Positions 17,142 through 24,876 of a stretch of DNA of 64,000 nt are shown piece after piece. Under the pieces are notes generated by a model. That model worked only from the letters and a program-made list of their open reading frames with translations. It did not search any database and was not told where the DNA came from. The translations under genes were made by a program, and so were the position numbers. Position 1 is the stretch's first letter. The number at the start of each line of letters is the position of its first letter. This DNA is from Petrimonas sp. IBARAKI. Lineage in GTDB: Bacteria; Bacteroidota; Bacteroidia; Bacteroidales; Dysgonomonadaceae. Location of the stretch: positions 434,001-498,000 of the forward strand of contig AP018040.2 of the NCBI GenBank assembly GCA_002356435.2. The letters run 5' to 3'.

Positions 17142-18404
17142 ATGAACGAAAAAACGCTCGATAAATTGAAGATCCTTGCCGATGCCGCCAAGTACGATGT
17201 GTCGTGTGCATCGAGCGGAACTTCCCGTGGAAGCGTGAAGAATGGGATAGGCACAGCCGCCGGCTGGGGCATTTGTCACAGCTTCACTCCCGACGGGCGA
17301 TGCATCTCGTTGTTTAAGATACTCCTGACCAATCACTGTATTTATGACTGCGCATACTGTTCCAACCGACGCAGTAACGATGTCGTGCGCTCTGCTTTTA
17401 CAGCCGAGGAATTGGCTGAACTGACTATTGAGTTTTACCGGAGAAATTACATCGAAGGCCTTTTTTTGAGTTCGGGCGTTATGCGTAACCCCGATTATAC
17501 GATGGAACAGATGCTTCGTGTGGTGAGGTTGTTGCGCGAAACACATCGTTTTAACGGATATATCCACATGAAGAGTATTCCGGGTGCTAGCCGGGAACTC
17601 ATTGCCCGGGCGGGAACGTATGTAGACCGGATGAGCGTGAACCTCGAGATTCCATCGGAACAGAATCTGAAATTGCTTGCGCCTGAGAAAGATTACGAAA
17701 GTGTTTTTGCGCCCATGCGCTTTATTCAGCAGGGGATGCTTGAAAGCGCGGAAGACCGCAGGAAGTTTCGTTCTGCTCCTAAGTTTGTGCCTGCTGGGCA
17801 GAGTACACAAGTCATCATTGGTGCTACGCCGGACTCCGATAAGCAGATCCTCACGCTGGCTTCTGCCCTGTATAAGCGCCCTTCGTTCAAACGCGTCTAT
17901 TATTCAGGGTATATTCCTGTAAATAAAAACGACAACCGGCTGCCGATCATCGCGACACCGCCTTTGGTTCGTGAAAACCGTCTCTACCAGGCGGATTGGT
18001 TGATGCGTTTTTACCAGTTCAAGGCCAGTGAAATCGTAGATGACGCACATCCGGACCTTGAGTTGGACATCGACCCAAAAATGGGTTGGGCGTTGCGTAA
18101 TCCCGCTTTTTTCCCTGTTGATATAAATACGGCTCCCTACGAGATGATCCTTCGTGTGCCGGGAATCGGGGTCAAATCAGCGAAACTCATTGTCGCCTCT
18201 CGAAGATACGGGCGGTTAAACTCGGTTCAGCTGAAAAAAATGGGAGTAGTGATGAAACGGGCACAGTATTTCATCGTGTGCCGCGAACTGCCAATGCGCA
18301 CCGTGAACGAACTCACACCTCAGTATGTCCGTCGACAGGTTTCCCAAAAACAGAAAAAACAGGCTGCAGATTTGTTGCAGTATTCGATTAACTGGGGAGA
18401 GTGA
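17142..18404 (+). CDS. Putative DNA modification/repair radical SAM protein (TIGR03916 type)
   Basis: 420 residues. The radical SAM cluster motif CxxxCxxC is at about residues 68-75 (NHCIYDCAYCSNR), in a typical barrel domain (FLSSGVMRNPDYTMEQ; MSVNLEIPSE). The C-terminus carries a helix-hairpin-helix (LRVPGIGVKSAKLIVASRR, about 330-350), a DNA-binding element. This pairing matches the family annotated as putative DNA modification/repair radical SAM protein. The next gene, 7 bases on, is its known partner type (DUF4130). Substrate and reaction are not established to my knowledge. Confidence 0.85.
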   Translation: MNEKTLDKLKILADAAKYDVSCASSGTSRGSVKNGIGTAAGWGICHSFTPDGRCISLFKILLTNHCIYDCAYCSNRRSNDVVRSAFTAEELAELTIEFYRRNYIEGLFLSSGVMRNPDYTMEQMLRVVRLLRETHRFNGYIHMKSIPGASRELIARAGTYVDRMSVNLEIPSEQNLKLLAPEKDYESVFAPMRFIQQGMLESAEDRRKFRSAPKFVPAGQSTQVIIGATPDSDKQILTLASALYKRPSFKRVYYSGYIPVNKNDNRLPIIATPPLVRENRLYQADWLMRFYQFKASEIVDDAHPDLELDIDPKMGWALRNPAFFPVDINTAPYEMILRVPGIGVKSAKLIVASRRYGRLNSVQLKKMGVVMKRAQYFIVCRELPMRTVNELTPQYVRRQVSQKQKKQAADLLQYSINWGE

Positions 18405-18411
18405 TAGCACA

Positions 18412-19179
18412 ATGATAATTTTTACCTACGATAAAACTTTCGACGGCCTTCTCTCCTGCGTGTTTTTCGCATACGAGCAGAAGAAATTTCCCGATTTTAT
18501 CCTTTCGGAATCCGATCAAAAGCCGTTGTTCGTTGACGAGCAATATCGTATAATTACAGAAAAGGAAAAATCGCTACGTGTATGGAAAGCACTGGAAAAA
18601 AAACTTTCGAAAATTGCGCAGAACATGATGTTAAGCGTTTGGCTGTCGGAATTACCTGAAACCGAAATGTTGCTTTTCCGCTACATTCGTAAGAATATCG
18701 ACCATCCGGTGGGGGTCGAAATGAATTTTGGCGACGACGATGTGCTTCGTATTAAAGAAATTGCGCAAAAAGTAGCTAAAGAAGCCGAACAGCTTCGACA
18801 ATTCGTTCGGTTTCAGGAAACGGCCGACGGGATTTATTTCGCTCCTGTATCACCGCGTTACGATGTGCTCTCGTTGATCGTTTCGCATTTTCAATCCCGG
18901 TATGCCGGCCAGCCTTGGATTATCTACGACACAAACCGCAACACCGGCTTGTATTACGATACACGGTCCGTTGTTGAGGTTTCCTTTTCGCAAAAAGATC
19001 TCTCGAATTTAAGACTCGGGGTTCTCGACGAAGAAAAACTTTCTAGCGATGAAACATTTTTTCAGCAAATGTGGAAAGAATATTTTAAAAGCACGACTAT
19101 TAAGGAGCGCATCAATCTGAAACTGCAACGGCAGCACATGCCCCGTCGTTACTGGAGGTACCTGACGGAGATGCAGTGA
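18412..19179 (+). CDS. DUF4130 / TIGR03915 putative DNA repair protein
   Basis: 255 residues from ATG 18412; an open extension to 18325 lies inside the previous gene and is rejected. Family features are the N-terminal FTYDKTFDGLLSCVF, the middle PVSPRYDVLSLIVSHF, and the C-terminal block HMPRRYWRYLTEM. In other bacteria this domain is often fused to or followed by a UdgX-type uracil-DNA glycosylase. Here no glycosylase is fused or adjacent. Tight linkage with the radical SAM gene indicates a two-protein module acting on DNA; the mechanism is unknown. Confidence 0.82.
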   Translation: MIIFTYDKTFDGLLSCVFFAYEQKKFPDFILSESDQKPLFVDEQYRIITEKEKSLRVWKALEKKLSKIAQNMMLSVWLSELPETEMLLFRYIRKNIDHPVGVEMNFGDDDVLRIKEIAQKVAKEAEQLRQFVRFQETADGIYFAPVSPRYDVLSLIVSHFQSRYAGQPWIIYDTNRNTGLYYDTRSVVEVSFSQKDLSNLRLGVLDEEKLSSDETFFQQMWKEYFKSTTIKERINLKLQRQHMPRRYWRYLTEMQ

Positions 19180-19236
19180 AAAACCACCCGGCCAATAGGC
19201 GGCCCGGCGGTTCAAAAAAGTTACCCGGATCTTTTC

Positions 19237-19662
19237 TTACTTGTTTTTCAATAGATCGCGGATTTCGGTCAGCAACGTTTCTTCCTTGGTGGGTTCCGGA
19301 GCTGCAGCTGGGGCTTCTTCTTTTTTACGCTTCATTGAGTTCATGGCTTTGATCACCAGGAAGATAGCTGTGCCCACAATCACAAAGTCAACAACCGCCT
19401 GGATGAACGCGCCGTAATTCCACGTTATCGCCGGAGCAACAACGTCTGCTCCGCTCATGACCGCTTCTTTAAGAACCACTTTCAGCTCGGCAAACTTGCT
19501 GTCACCGACCAGCATAGCGATGGGCGGCATCAGGATGTCGTTAACAAAAGAGGTGACAATCTTGCCGAAAGCAGCTCCGATAACAATACCCACGGCCATA
19601 TCCACTACGTTGCCGCGCATTAAAAATTCCTTAAGCTCTGTTCTGAATGACATAATACTCAT
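19237..19662 (-). CDS. mscL: Large-conductance mechanosensitive channel
   Basis: Inner-membrane tension-gated channel of 141 residues that releases solutes on osmotic downshock. The N-terminal helix and TM1 ([22 protein letters not shown], with the family motif [10 protein letters not shown]), a periplasmic loop, TM2 ([20 protein letters not shown]), and a charged cytoplasmic C-terminal helix ([15 protein letters not shown]) are all present. ATG 19662 gives MSIMSF; the internal ATG at 19653 is an equally good start. It converges with the DUF4130 gene. Confidence 0.96.
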   Translation of the reverse strand: MSIMSFRTELKEFLMRGNVVDMAVGIVIGAAFGKIVTSFVNDILMPPIAMLVGDSKFAELKVVLKEAVMSGADVVAPAITWNYGAFIQAVVDFVIVGTAIFLVIKAMNSMKRKKEEAPAAAPEPTKEETLLTEIRDLLKNK

Positions 19663-19748
19663 CTATTAAAAGGTTAATTTTCCATTTCATCACAAAGAAA
19701 ACAAAAAAATGTGAATATATGGTTTTTATCGATAAATTTCACTCTTTA

Positions 19749-20651
19749 TCAGTGGAATAGTTCCGCAATCATACACCGGGCAGAGCCACCGCCGTTGGTT
19801 TCGATAGTGGTAAGTTCAGGCGAAAGAATTTTATTATAGGTCGAAATAGTCTTTTCTTGCTGCATCGTCAGCGACTTCCGGGCAGTAGCCGACATGATCA
19901 TCAGGGGAGCTCCGTTCCTGCTTTTTAACTCCAGCATGTTCCCTGCAAAATGTTCCACTTGGTTCGGGGAGATCTCCACGATAACTTTTCCCGTTGCACT
20001 CAGTCTCGACTCCACTTTCTGGCGTTCCTCCCCGTTCCTTATTGATTCAAGGCATACAACGGCAACCTGAGTACTTACCTCCATCATCACGTTCGTATGG
20101 TAGATAAGGTTTCCGTTTTTGTCGACGGCATCAAAAACCACCGCATCGAAATTCATTCGTGAACAAAAATCAGCCAGCACTTTTTCCGACGACCGCGGGG
20201 AGCGGCAGCAGTAGGCAATCCGTTTGTCGCGGTCAAGGACCATGCTCCCCGTACCTTCCAGAAACTCGCCTTTCTCCTCCCACGGTGTGAGATCGATAAG
20301 TTTAGTGTGGTTCATCTTCCGGCGCAGGAAATCCAGCACGTGTGGCTTCCTCTCCCGGCGGCGGTTTTCGGCAAACAGGGGGTAAAGAACCAGCTCCCCC
20401 GAAAGGTGAGAGGAGAACCAGTTGTTGGGAAACAGGGAGTCGGGCGTCCAGGGTTCTTCCGTATCCTGCATGACAAACACCTCCACGTCGTTTCTCCGGA
20501 GTAGATTCACGAAGGCATCAAACTCCTCCAGCGCTTTTTCCGACACTCCTTCCTGCTCTGTCTTTTGCTGGAAATAGTTATTTTTTGCCGTTTCTTCGTT
20601 AAAATCGAACCGGGCCGGACGGACCATCAATATCCTTGATGTTGTTTGCAT
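19749..20651 (-). CDS. ctlX: Citrulline utilisation hydrolase CtlX-type (amidinotransferase fold)
   Basis: 300 residues of the guanidino-modifying enzyme superfamily. Typical elements are MVRPARFDFNEET at the N-terminus, PDSLFPNNWFSSH near 70-82 (substrate-binding Asp/Asn), EGTGSMVLDR near 132-141, IYHTNVMMEV near 187-196 (catalytic His), and NGGGSARCMIAE at the C-terminus (nucleophilic Cys). It lies 98 bases downstream of rocD in the same direction, which supports a role in arginine, citrulline or ornithine catabolism. The precise substrate is inferred from family and neighbour. Confidence 0.85.
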   Translation of the reverse strand: MQTTSRILMVRPARFDFNEETAKNNYFQQKTEQEGVSEKALEEFDAFVNLLRRNDVEVFVMQDTEEPWTPDSLFPNNWFSSHLSGELVLYPLFAENRRRERKPHVLDFLRRKMNHTKLIDLTPWEEKGEFLEGTGSMVLDRDKRIAYCCRSPRSSEKVLADFCSRMNFDAVVFDAVDKNGNLIYHTNVMMEVSTQVAVVCLESIRNGEERQKVESRLSATGKVIVEISPNQVEHFAGNMLELKSRNGAPLMIMSATARKSLTMQQEKTISTYNKILSPELTTIETNGGGSARCMIAELFH

Positions 20652-20661
20652 AACAATAATA

Positions 20662-20747
20662 AGATTGAATTAGGTTGAAGCAGATTGACTGAGATTGATT
20701 AAGGACGGTTTCAATCTTTCTCAATCTTTCTCAATCTTTCTCAATCT
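20662..20747. repeat. Short direct and inverted repeats between rocD and ctlX
   Basis: Nearly four tandem copies of TCAATCTTTC (20711-20747) follow three copies of the complementary AGATTGA (20662-20668, 20682-20688, 20692-20698). In the rocD-ctlX transcript the two sets can pair in several registers. This may be a variable-length processing or attenuation element, or simply slippage-prone sequence. Confidence 0.7.
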
Positions 20748-20749
20748 AT

Positions 20750-21979
20750 TTACTCCAACATTTTAATTGATTCCTTAATAATTTTAATTGCTTCCCTGAT
20801 TTCTTCTTCCGTGATTACCAACGGGGGGGCAAAGCGGATGATGTGTTGGTGTGTGGGTTTTGCCAACAAACCGTTTTCGGCCATCTTCAGACAAACATCC
20901 CAGGCTTCCTTGCCGTTGTGAGGCTCTATAACAATGGCATTGAGCAATCCCTTTCCGCGGACTTGGTGTACAAACGGACTGTCAATCTTCCTCATTTCGT
21001 TGCGGAAGATCTCTCCCAGGTACTCGGCTTTTTCCGCCAGCCTTTCCTCTTTTACCACTTCCAGCGCAGCAGTAGCTACTTTACAGGCAATCGGGAATCC
21101 TCCAAAAGTAGATCCGTGCTGGCCGGGTTTAATGGTCATCATGATCTCGTCGTCGGCAAGCACGGCAGAAACCGGCATAACGCCACCGGAGATGGCTTTA
21201 CCCAGAATAACGATGTCGGGACGAATTCCCTCGTGGTCACAACACAAAAGCTTGCCTGTGCGGGCGATTCCGGTTTGCACTTCATCAGCGATGAACAGTA
21301 TGTTGTGCTGTTCACAGAGGTGTTTACAAGCTTTCAGGTATCCGTCATCGGGAACGAAAACACCGGCTTCACCCTGAATGGGTTCAACGAGGAGTCCGGC
21401 TATCTTATCTCCTTTCACTTCAAAAATCTGTTGGAGAGCATCCATATCGTTGTAGGGGATGACTTCAATCCCCGGCGTGTACGGGCCGTATTCGGCACGG
21501 GCTTCCCCATCGGTGGAAAGGGAAACGATTGTAATGGTACGTCCGTGAAAATTTCCTTCGCAAGCGACAATAATGGCCTCATTTTCGGGGATTCCTTTTT
21601 TCAGGTAACCCCATTTTCGGGCGAGCTTCAATCCGGTTTCAACGGCTTCTGCTCCCGAATTCATGGGCAACATCTTGTCGTAACCGAAGTAACGGTGGAC
21701 AAACTCTTCGTACGGGCCCAGGCAGTCGTTGTAAAATGCGCGCGAAGTAAGGCACAATGTTTCCGCTTGTTCGGTCAGTGCCCTCACGATCTTCGGGTGA
21801 CAATGTCCCTGATTCACGGCAGAATAGGCGGAAAGGAAGTCGAAGTATTTTTTGCCATCAACATCCCAGACATATACACCTTTCCCCCTTGACAGTACTA
21901 CGGGCAGCGGGTGATAATTGTGCGCCCCGAATCTGTCCTCCTGATTGATAAATTGTTGTGCTTTTTCTGTGATTAACAT
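20750..21979 (-). CDS. rocD: Ornithine--oxo-acid aminotransferase
   Basis: PLP-dependent class III aminotransferase of 409 residues that converts ornithine and 2-oxoglutarate to glutamate semialdehyde and glutamate. Visible blocks are [19 protein letters not shown] at the N-terminus, [20 protein letters not shown] near 105-124, [15 protein letters not shown] near 227-241 (the Asp that contacts PLP), and ILGKAISGG near 256-264 (Schiff-base Lys). The sequence is closer to ornithine than acetylornithine aminotransferases. It is followed by ctlX, forming an arginine/ornithine degradation pair. Confidence 0.93.
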   Translation of the reverse strand: MLITEKAQQFINQEDRFGAHNYHPLPVVLSRGKGVYVWDVDGKKYFDFLSAYSAVNQGHCHPKIVRALTEQAETLCLTSRAFYNDCLGPYEEFVHRYFGYDKMLPMNSGAEAVETGLKLARKWGYLKKGIPENEAIIVACEGNFHGRTITIVSLSTDGEARAEYGPYTPGIEVIPYNDMDALQQIFEVKGDKIAGLLVEPIQGEAGVFVPDDGYLKACKHLCEQHNILFIADEVQTGIARTGKLLCCDHEGIRPDIVILGKAISGGVMPVSAVLADDEIMMTIKPGQHGSTFGGFPIACKVATAALEVVKEERLAEKAEYLGEIFRNEMRKIDSPFVHQVRGKGLLNAIVIEPHNGKEAWDVCLKMAENGLLAKPTHQHIIRFAPPLVITEEEIREAIKIIKESIKMLE

Positions 21980-21999
21980 AAAGAGTGATTTTGATTACT

Positions 22000-22638
22000 T
22001 CACATCTTGGTCAGGACCAGGTTCCGGAATAGAATCTCTTTTCCTTCACTCTGCAACCCGATGTTTCCTTCTTTAACCAGTCCGGTTCCCGTGTTTTGAT
22101 GCACGTCGTTCACATAAACGTCTACCACTCCATCCTGAACGGTAATTTTTACTTTATTCCATTCGCCGGCGGGATTTTCGCTTGAAGGTTGTTTTTTCTG
22201 GATGACTGGGAATTTCGGACGTTCCGTCACACCTTCCGGGAGCGTATACTCCTTCATGTCGGATCCGGCGAGCAATACAAAGTCGCCGGCCTTGCCTGCT
22301 GCCAGTTGTATTTCAACACCTTTGGCAAACGGGTTTTTTGGATCCTCGATCAGCACAAAAATCCCACTGTTACTGGCCTCTTCAGCCCAACGGTATTCCA
22401 GTTCCAGGGTGTAGTTGACGTATTTTTCTTTCGTGTACATATAACCCAACGGCTCCCCTTTTATAGAGATTTGTCCGTCTTTTACCGCGTACACCTGGTC
22501 TCCCGGAACAGCATCGTTCTCAACGACAAAGTTCCAGTTCGATAAATCTTTTCCGTTGAAAATTTTTCCGTTGTCTTGCGCACAGCCTGAAGCAAGAACA
22601 ATTAATACTGCAAATACAAGTAGATTTGTCTTTTTCAT
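22000..22638 (-). CDS. DUF1080 (3-keto-disaccharide hydrolase domain) lipoprotein
   Basis: 212 residues. The lipoprotein signal ends at LASGC (Cys19). The mature part is a concanavalin-like beta-sandwich of the DUF1080 type: IFNGKDLSNWNFV near 26-38, LELEYRWAEEASNSGIFVL near 80-98, GEWNKVKITVQDG near 157-169, and the final GNIGLQSEGKEILFRNLVL. Some members hydrolyse 3-keto-glycosides; others only bind sugars. The gene stands alone, 20 bases downstream of rocD's start region and in the same direction, with no linked glycosidase. Confidence 0.85.
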   Translation of the reverse strand: MKKTNLLVFAVLIVLASGCAQDNGKIFNGKDLSNWNFVVENDAVPGDQVYAVKDGQISIKGEPLGYMYTKEKYVNYTLELEYRWAEEASNSGIFVLIEDPKNPFAKGVEIQLAAGKAGDFVLLAGSDMKEYTLPEGVTERPKFPVIQKKQPSSENPAGEWNKVKITVQDGVVDVYVNDVHQNTGTGLVKEGNIGLQSEGKEILFRNLVLTKM

Positions 22639-22763
22639 TTGTTGTATAAATAGATGGTTGATATCTTGTTAACAAAGTTAAGTAAAATTGCTGAGAATAT
22701 AGACAGGTTTGGGTAATAAAAGACGGACGATACGGGATATAGTCCTAAAAAAGCAAAAAATGA

Positions 22764-22794
22764 TTGTGAGATAGGCAATAAATGCATATTTTTG
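22764..22794 (+). promoter_or_regulatory. Promoter of porX
   Basis: TTG at 22764-22766 and TATTTTTG at 22787-22794 are separated by 20 bases, the same geometry as the tRNA promoter. The start of transcription would be near 22800, about 28 bases before the porX ATG. Confidence 0.65.
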
Positions 22795-22828
22795 CTCAAT
22801 TTTCTGCAGGTAAATCATTAAAGGAAAA

Positions 22829-24373
22829 ATGAAAAAAGCGCATATCCTATGGGCGGACGACGAAATTGACCTACTCAGACCTTATGTCCTTTTTTTGGAA
22901 GAAAAGGGGTACGGGGTGGATACCGTGAATAGCGGTCGTGATGCCATTGAGATGTGCCGGAGCTCGGTTTACGATATCATTTTCCTGGATGAACACATGC
23001 CCGGATTGACGGGCTTGGAGACACTCTCCGAGATTGCAGCTTCTCATCCGGAACTGCCGGTAGTGATGATCACGAAAAGTGAGGATGAAGGTATTATGGA
23101 CAAGGCCATCGGCAAGAAAATTGCTGATTACCTGATAAAGCCGGTCAATCCCAATCAGATCCTGATGACCATCAAAAAAAAACTGGAGAAAAACGAAATA
23201 ATCAGTGAAACAAACACTATTCATTACCGGGAGGAGTTTGGTCGGCTAAGCAGTGAAATGAATAATTGCCGTTCGGCAGAAGGTTGGACCGCATTGTATA
23301 AAAAACTTGTTTCCTGGGAGGTTGAATTAGCTCTTTTGCAACATCCGCTGCAGGAACTGCTGACCGTGCAAAAAACGGAAGCAAACGCCGGATTTGGAAA
23401 GTTCGTGAAACGAAATTACGAAAACTGGCTGTTGAATGCCGGATCAGGCCCATTGCTAAGTAATGAAGTTTTTCAACAACGGGTTTTTCCGGTGTTGGAT
23501 AAGGGTGAAAAACTCTTTTTTATCCTGATCGATAACTTCCGGTTCGATCAATGGCTGGTGATCAAAGACCTGGTGTCGGATTATTTTACATATACCGAAG
23601 ATACTTATTTCAGTATTTTGCCCACAGCAACCCAATACGCCCGTAATGCCATTTTTTCGGGGTTAATGCCGTTGCAGCTGTCGAAAAAGTTTGCCGGACT
23701 GTGGGTGGATGAAGTTGAGGACGAGGGTAAGAATTTGTCGGAAGAACTGCTGGTTCGTTCACAACTGGAAAGATTCAGGCGAAAGGAGCGGTTTTCATAC
23801 AACAAGATCAATTCAAATACTGAAGGGGAAAGGCTTGTGCAAAATTTTACCGGACTGGAACACAACGAACTGAATGTGGTAGTTTTTAATTTTATAGATA
23901 TGCTTTCTCATGCACGGACCGAATCGAAAATGATCCGTGAGTTGGCACCCGACGAGCCGGCCTATCGGTCGCTAACGCGTTCGTGGTTTCGCCATTCGCC
24001 TTTGTTTGGGTTGTTGAGAAAGATATCGGAAAAAAAATACCGGGTAATGCTTACCACTGATCACGGGACTATCCGTGTGCGTCATGCGCAAAAAGTGGAA
24101 GGTGAAAAAAATACCAATACCAGTTTGCGTTACAAAGTGGGTCGGAACCTGTCATACGATCCCAAAAAAGTGTTTAGCGTTACCCATCCCGAAAAAGTAG
24201 GCTTACCCTCACGAAACATCAGTACAAGGTATATTTTTGCTCTTGGCGACGATTTTTTCGTGTATCCGAATCAATTCAACCACTATGTTTCGTATTACGA
24301 AAATACGTTTCAGCACGGTGGAATTTCCATGGAAGAGATGATTGTTCCGCTGGTAACGTTGCAAGCCAAGTAA
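22829..24373 (+). CDS. porX: PorX-type response regulator with PglZ domain
   Basis: 514 residues. An N-terminal receiver domain (1-120) has the acidic pair in WADDEID and phospho-acceptor Asp54 (IIFLDEHMPG). A helical linker is followed by a PglZ/alkaline-phosphatase-like domain (about 210-510) with metal-site motifs: LIDNFRFDQW, PTATQYARNAIFSG, FIDMLSHAR, LTTDHGT, and a late His in FQHGGISMEEM. In Porphyromonas and Flavobacterium PorX controls the type IX secretion system and acts as a phosphodiesterase, so this strain probably has a T9SS. The sensor PorY is not in the window. tsaE follows after 23 bases. Confidence 0.9.
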   Translation: MKKAHILWADDEIDLLRPYVLFLEEKGYGVDTVNSGRDAIEMCRSSVYDIIFLDEHMPGLTGLETLSEIAASHPELPVVMITKSEDEGIMDKAIGKKIADYLIKPVNPNQILMTIKKKLEKNEIISETNTIHYREEFGRLSSEMNNCRSAEGWTALYKKLVSWEVELALLQHPLQELLTVQKTEANAGFGKFVKRNYENWLLNAGSGPLLSNEVFQQRVFPVLDKGEKLFFILIDNFRFDQWLVIKDLVSDYFTYTEDTYFSILPTATQYARNAIFSGLMPLQLSKKFAGLWVDEVEDEGKNLSEELLVRSQLERFRRKERFSYNKINSNTEGERLVQNFTGLEHNELNVVVFNFIDMLSHARTESKMIRELAPDEPAYRSLTRSWFRHSPLFGLLRKISEKKYRVMLTTDHGTIRVRHAQKVEGEKNTNTSLRYKVGRNLSYDPKKVFSVTHPEKVGLPSRNISTRYIFALGDDFFVYPNQFNHYVSYYENTFQHGGISMEEMIVPLVTLQAK

Positions 24374-24396
24374 ATAAAAAATAAAAGGAAAAGAGT

Positions 24397-24819
24397 ATGC
24401 AATTGAAAATAAGCGATATATCCGAGATACATAAGGCAGCTAGACAATTTATTGCCGGAATGGGGAACGATAAGGTTTTTGCTTTCTATGGAGCAATGGG
24501 TGCCGGTAAAACCACTTTTATCAAAGCCGTTTGTGAAGGATTGGGCGTGCAGGAAACGATTACCAGTCCCACATTCGCCATTATCAATGAGTACAGGGAT
24601 AACGAAGGAAATTCCATTTATCATTTCGATTTTTACCGCATCCTTAAACTGGAAGAAGCTTTCGATTTCGGTTACGAAGATTATTTTTACAGCGGAAATC
24701 TTTGTTTTATCGAATGGCCGGAATTGGTAGAGCCGCTTCTCCCCGGCAATACCGTAAAAGTTTATATTACCGGAACTGATGCCGGCACGCGGACAATCGA
24801 AACAAAAGAGCCCGATTAA
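24397..24819 (+). CDS. tsaE: tRNA threonylcarbamoyladenosine biosynthesis ATPase TsaE
   Basis: Small P-loop ATPase of 140 residues that works with TsaB and TsaD to make t6A37 on ANN-decoding tRNAs. The Walker A motif [10 protein letters not shown] is at about 33-42. [10 protein letters not shown] near 57-66 and HFDFYRI near 76-82 follow, with the conserved EWPE near 107-110. It is immediately downstream of porX, an arrangement I recall in other Bacteroidota. Confidence 0.95.
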   Translation: MQLKISDISEIHKAARQFIAGMGNDKVFAFYGAMGAGKTTFIKAVCEGLGVQETITSPTFAIINEYRDNEGNSIYHFDFYRILKLEEAFDFGYEDYFYSGNLCFIEWPELVEPLLPGNTVKVYITGTDAGTRTIETKEPD

Positions 24820-24876
24820 ACGAATGGAGATTTAAATGATCCAATAGTCAGTTCAGTAAAAAGAATTACCATATAC

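Noticed and set aside
20843-21892. A 349-codon plus-strand open frame opposite rocD
   Set aside because: It is a shadow of the clearly recognisable aminotransferase on the minus strand and has no domain features of its own.
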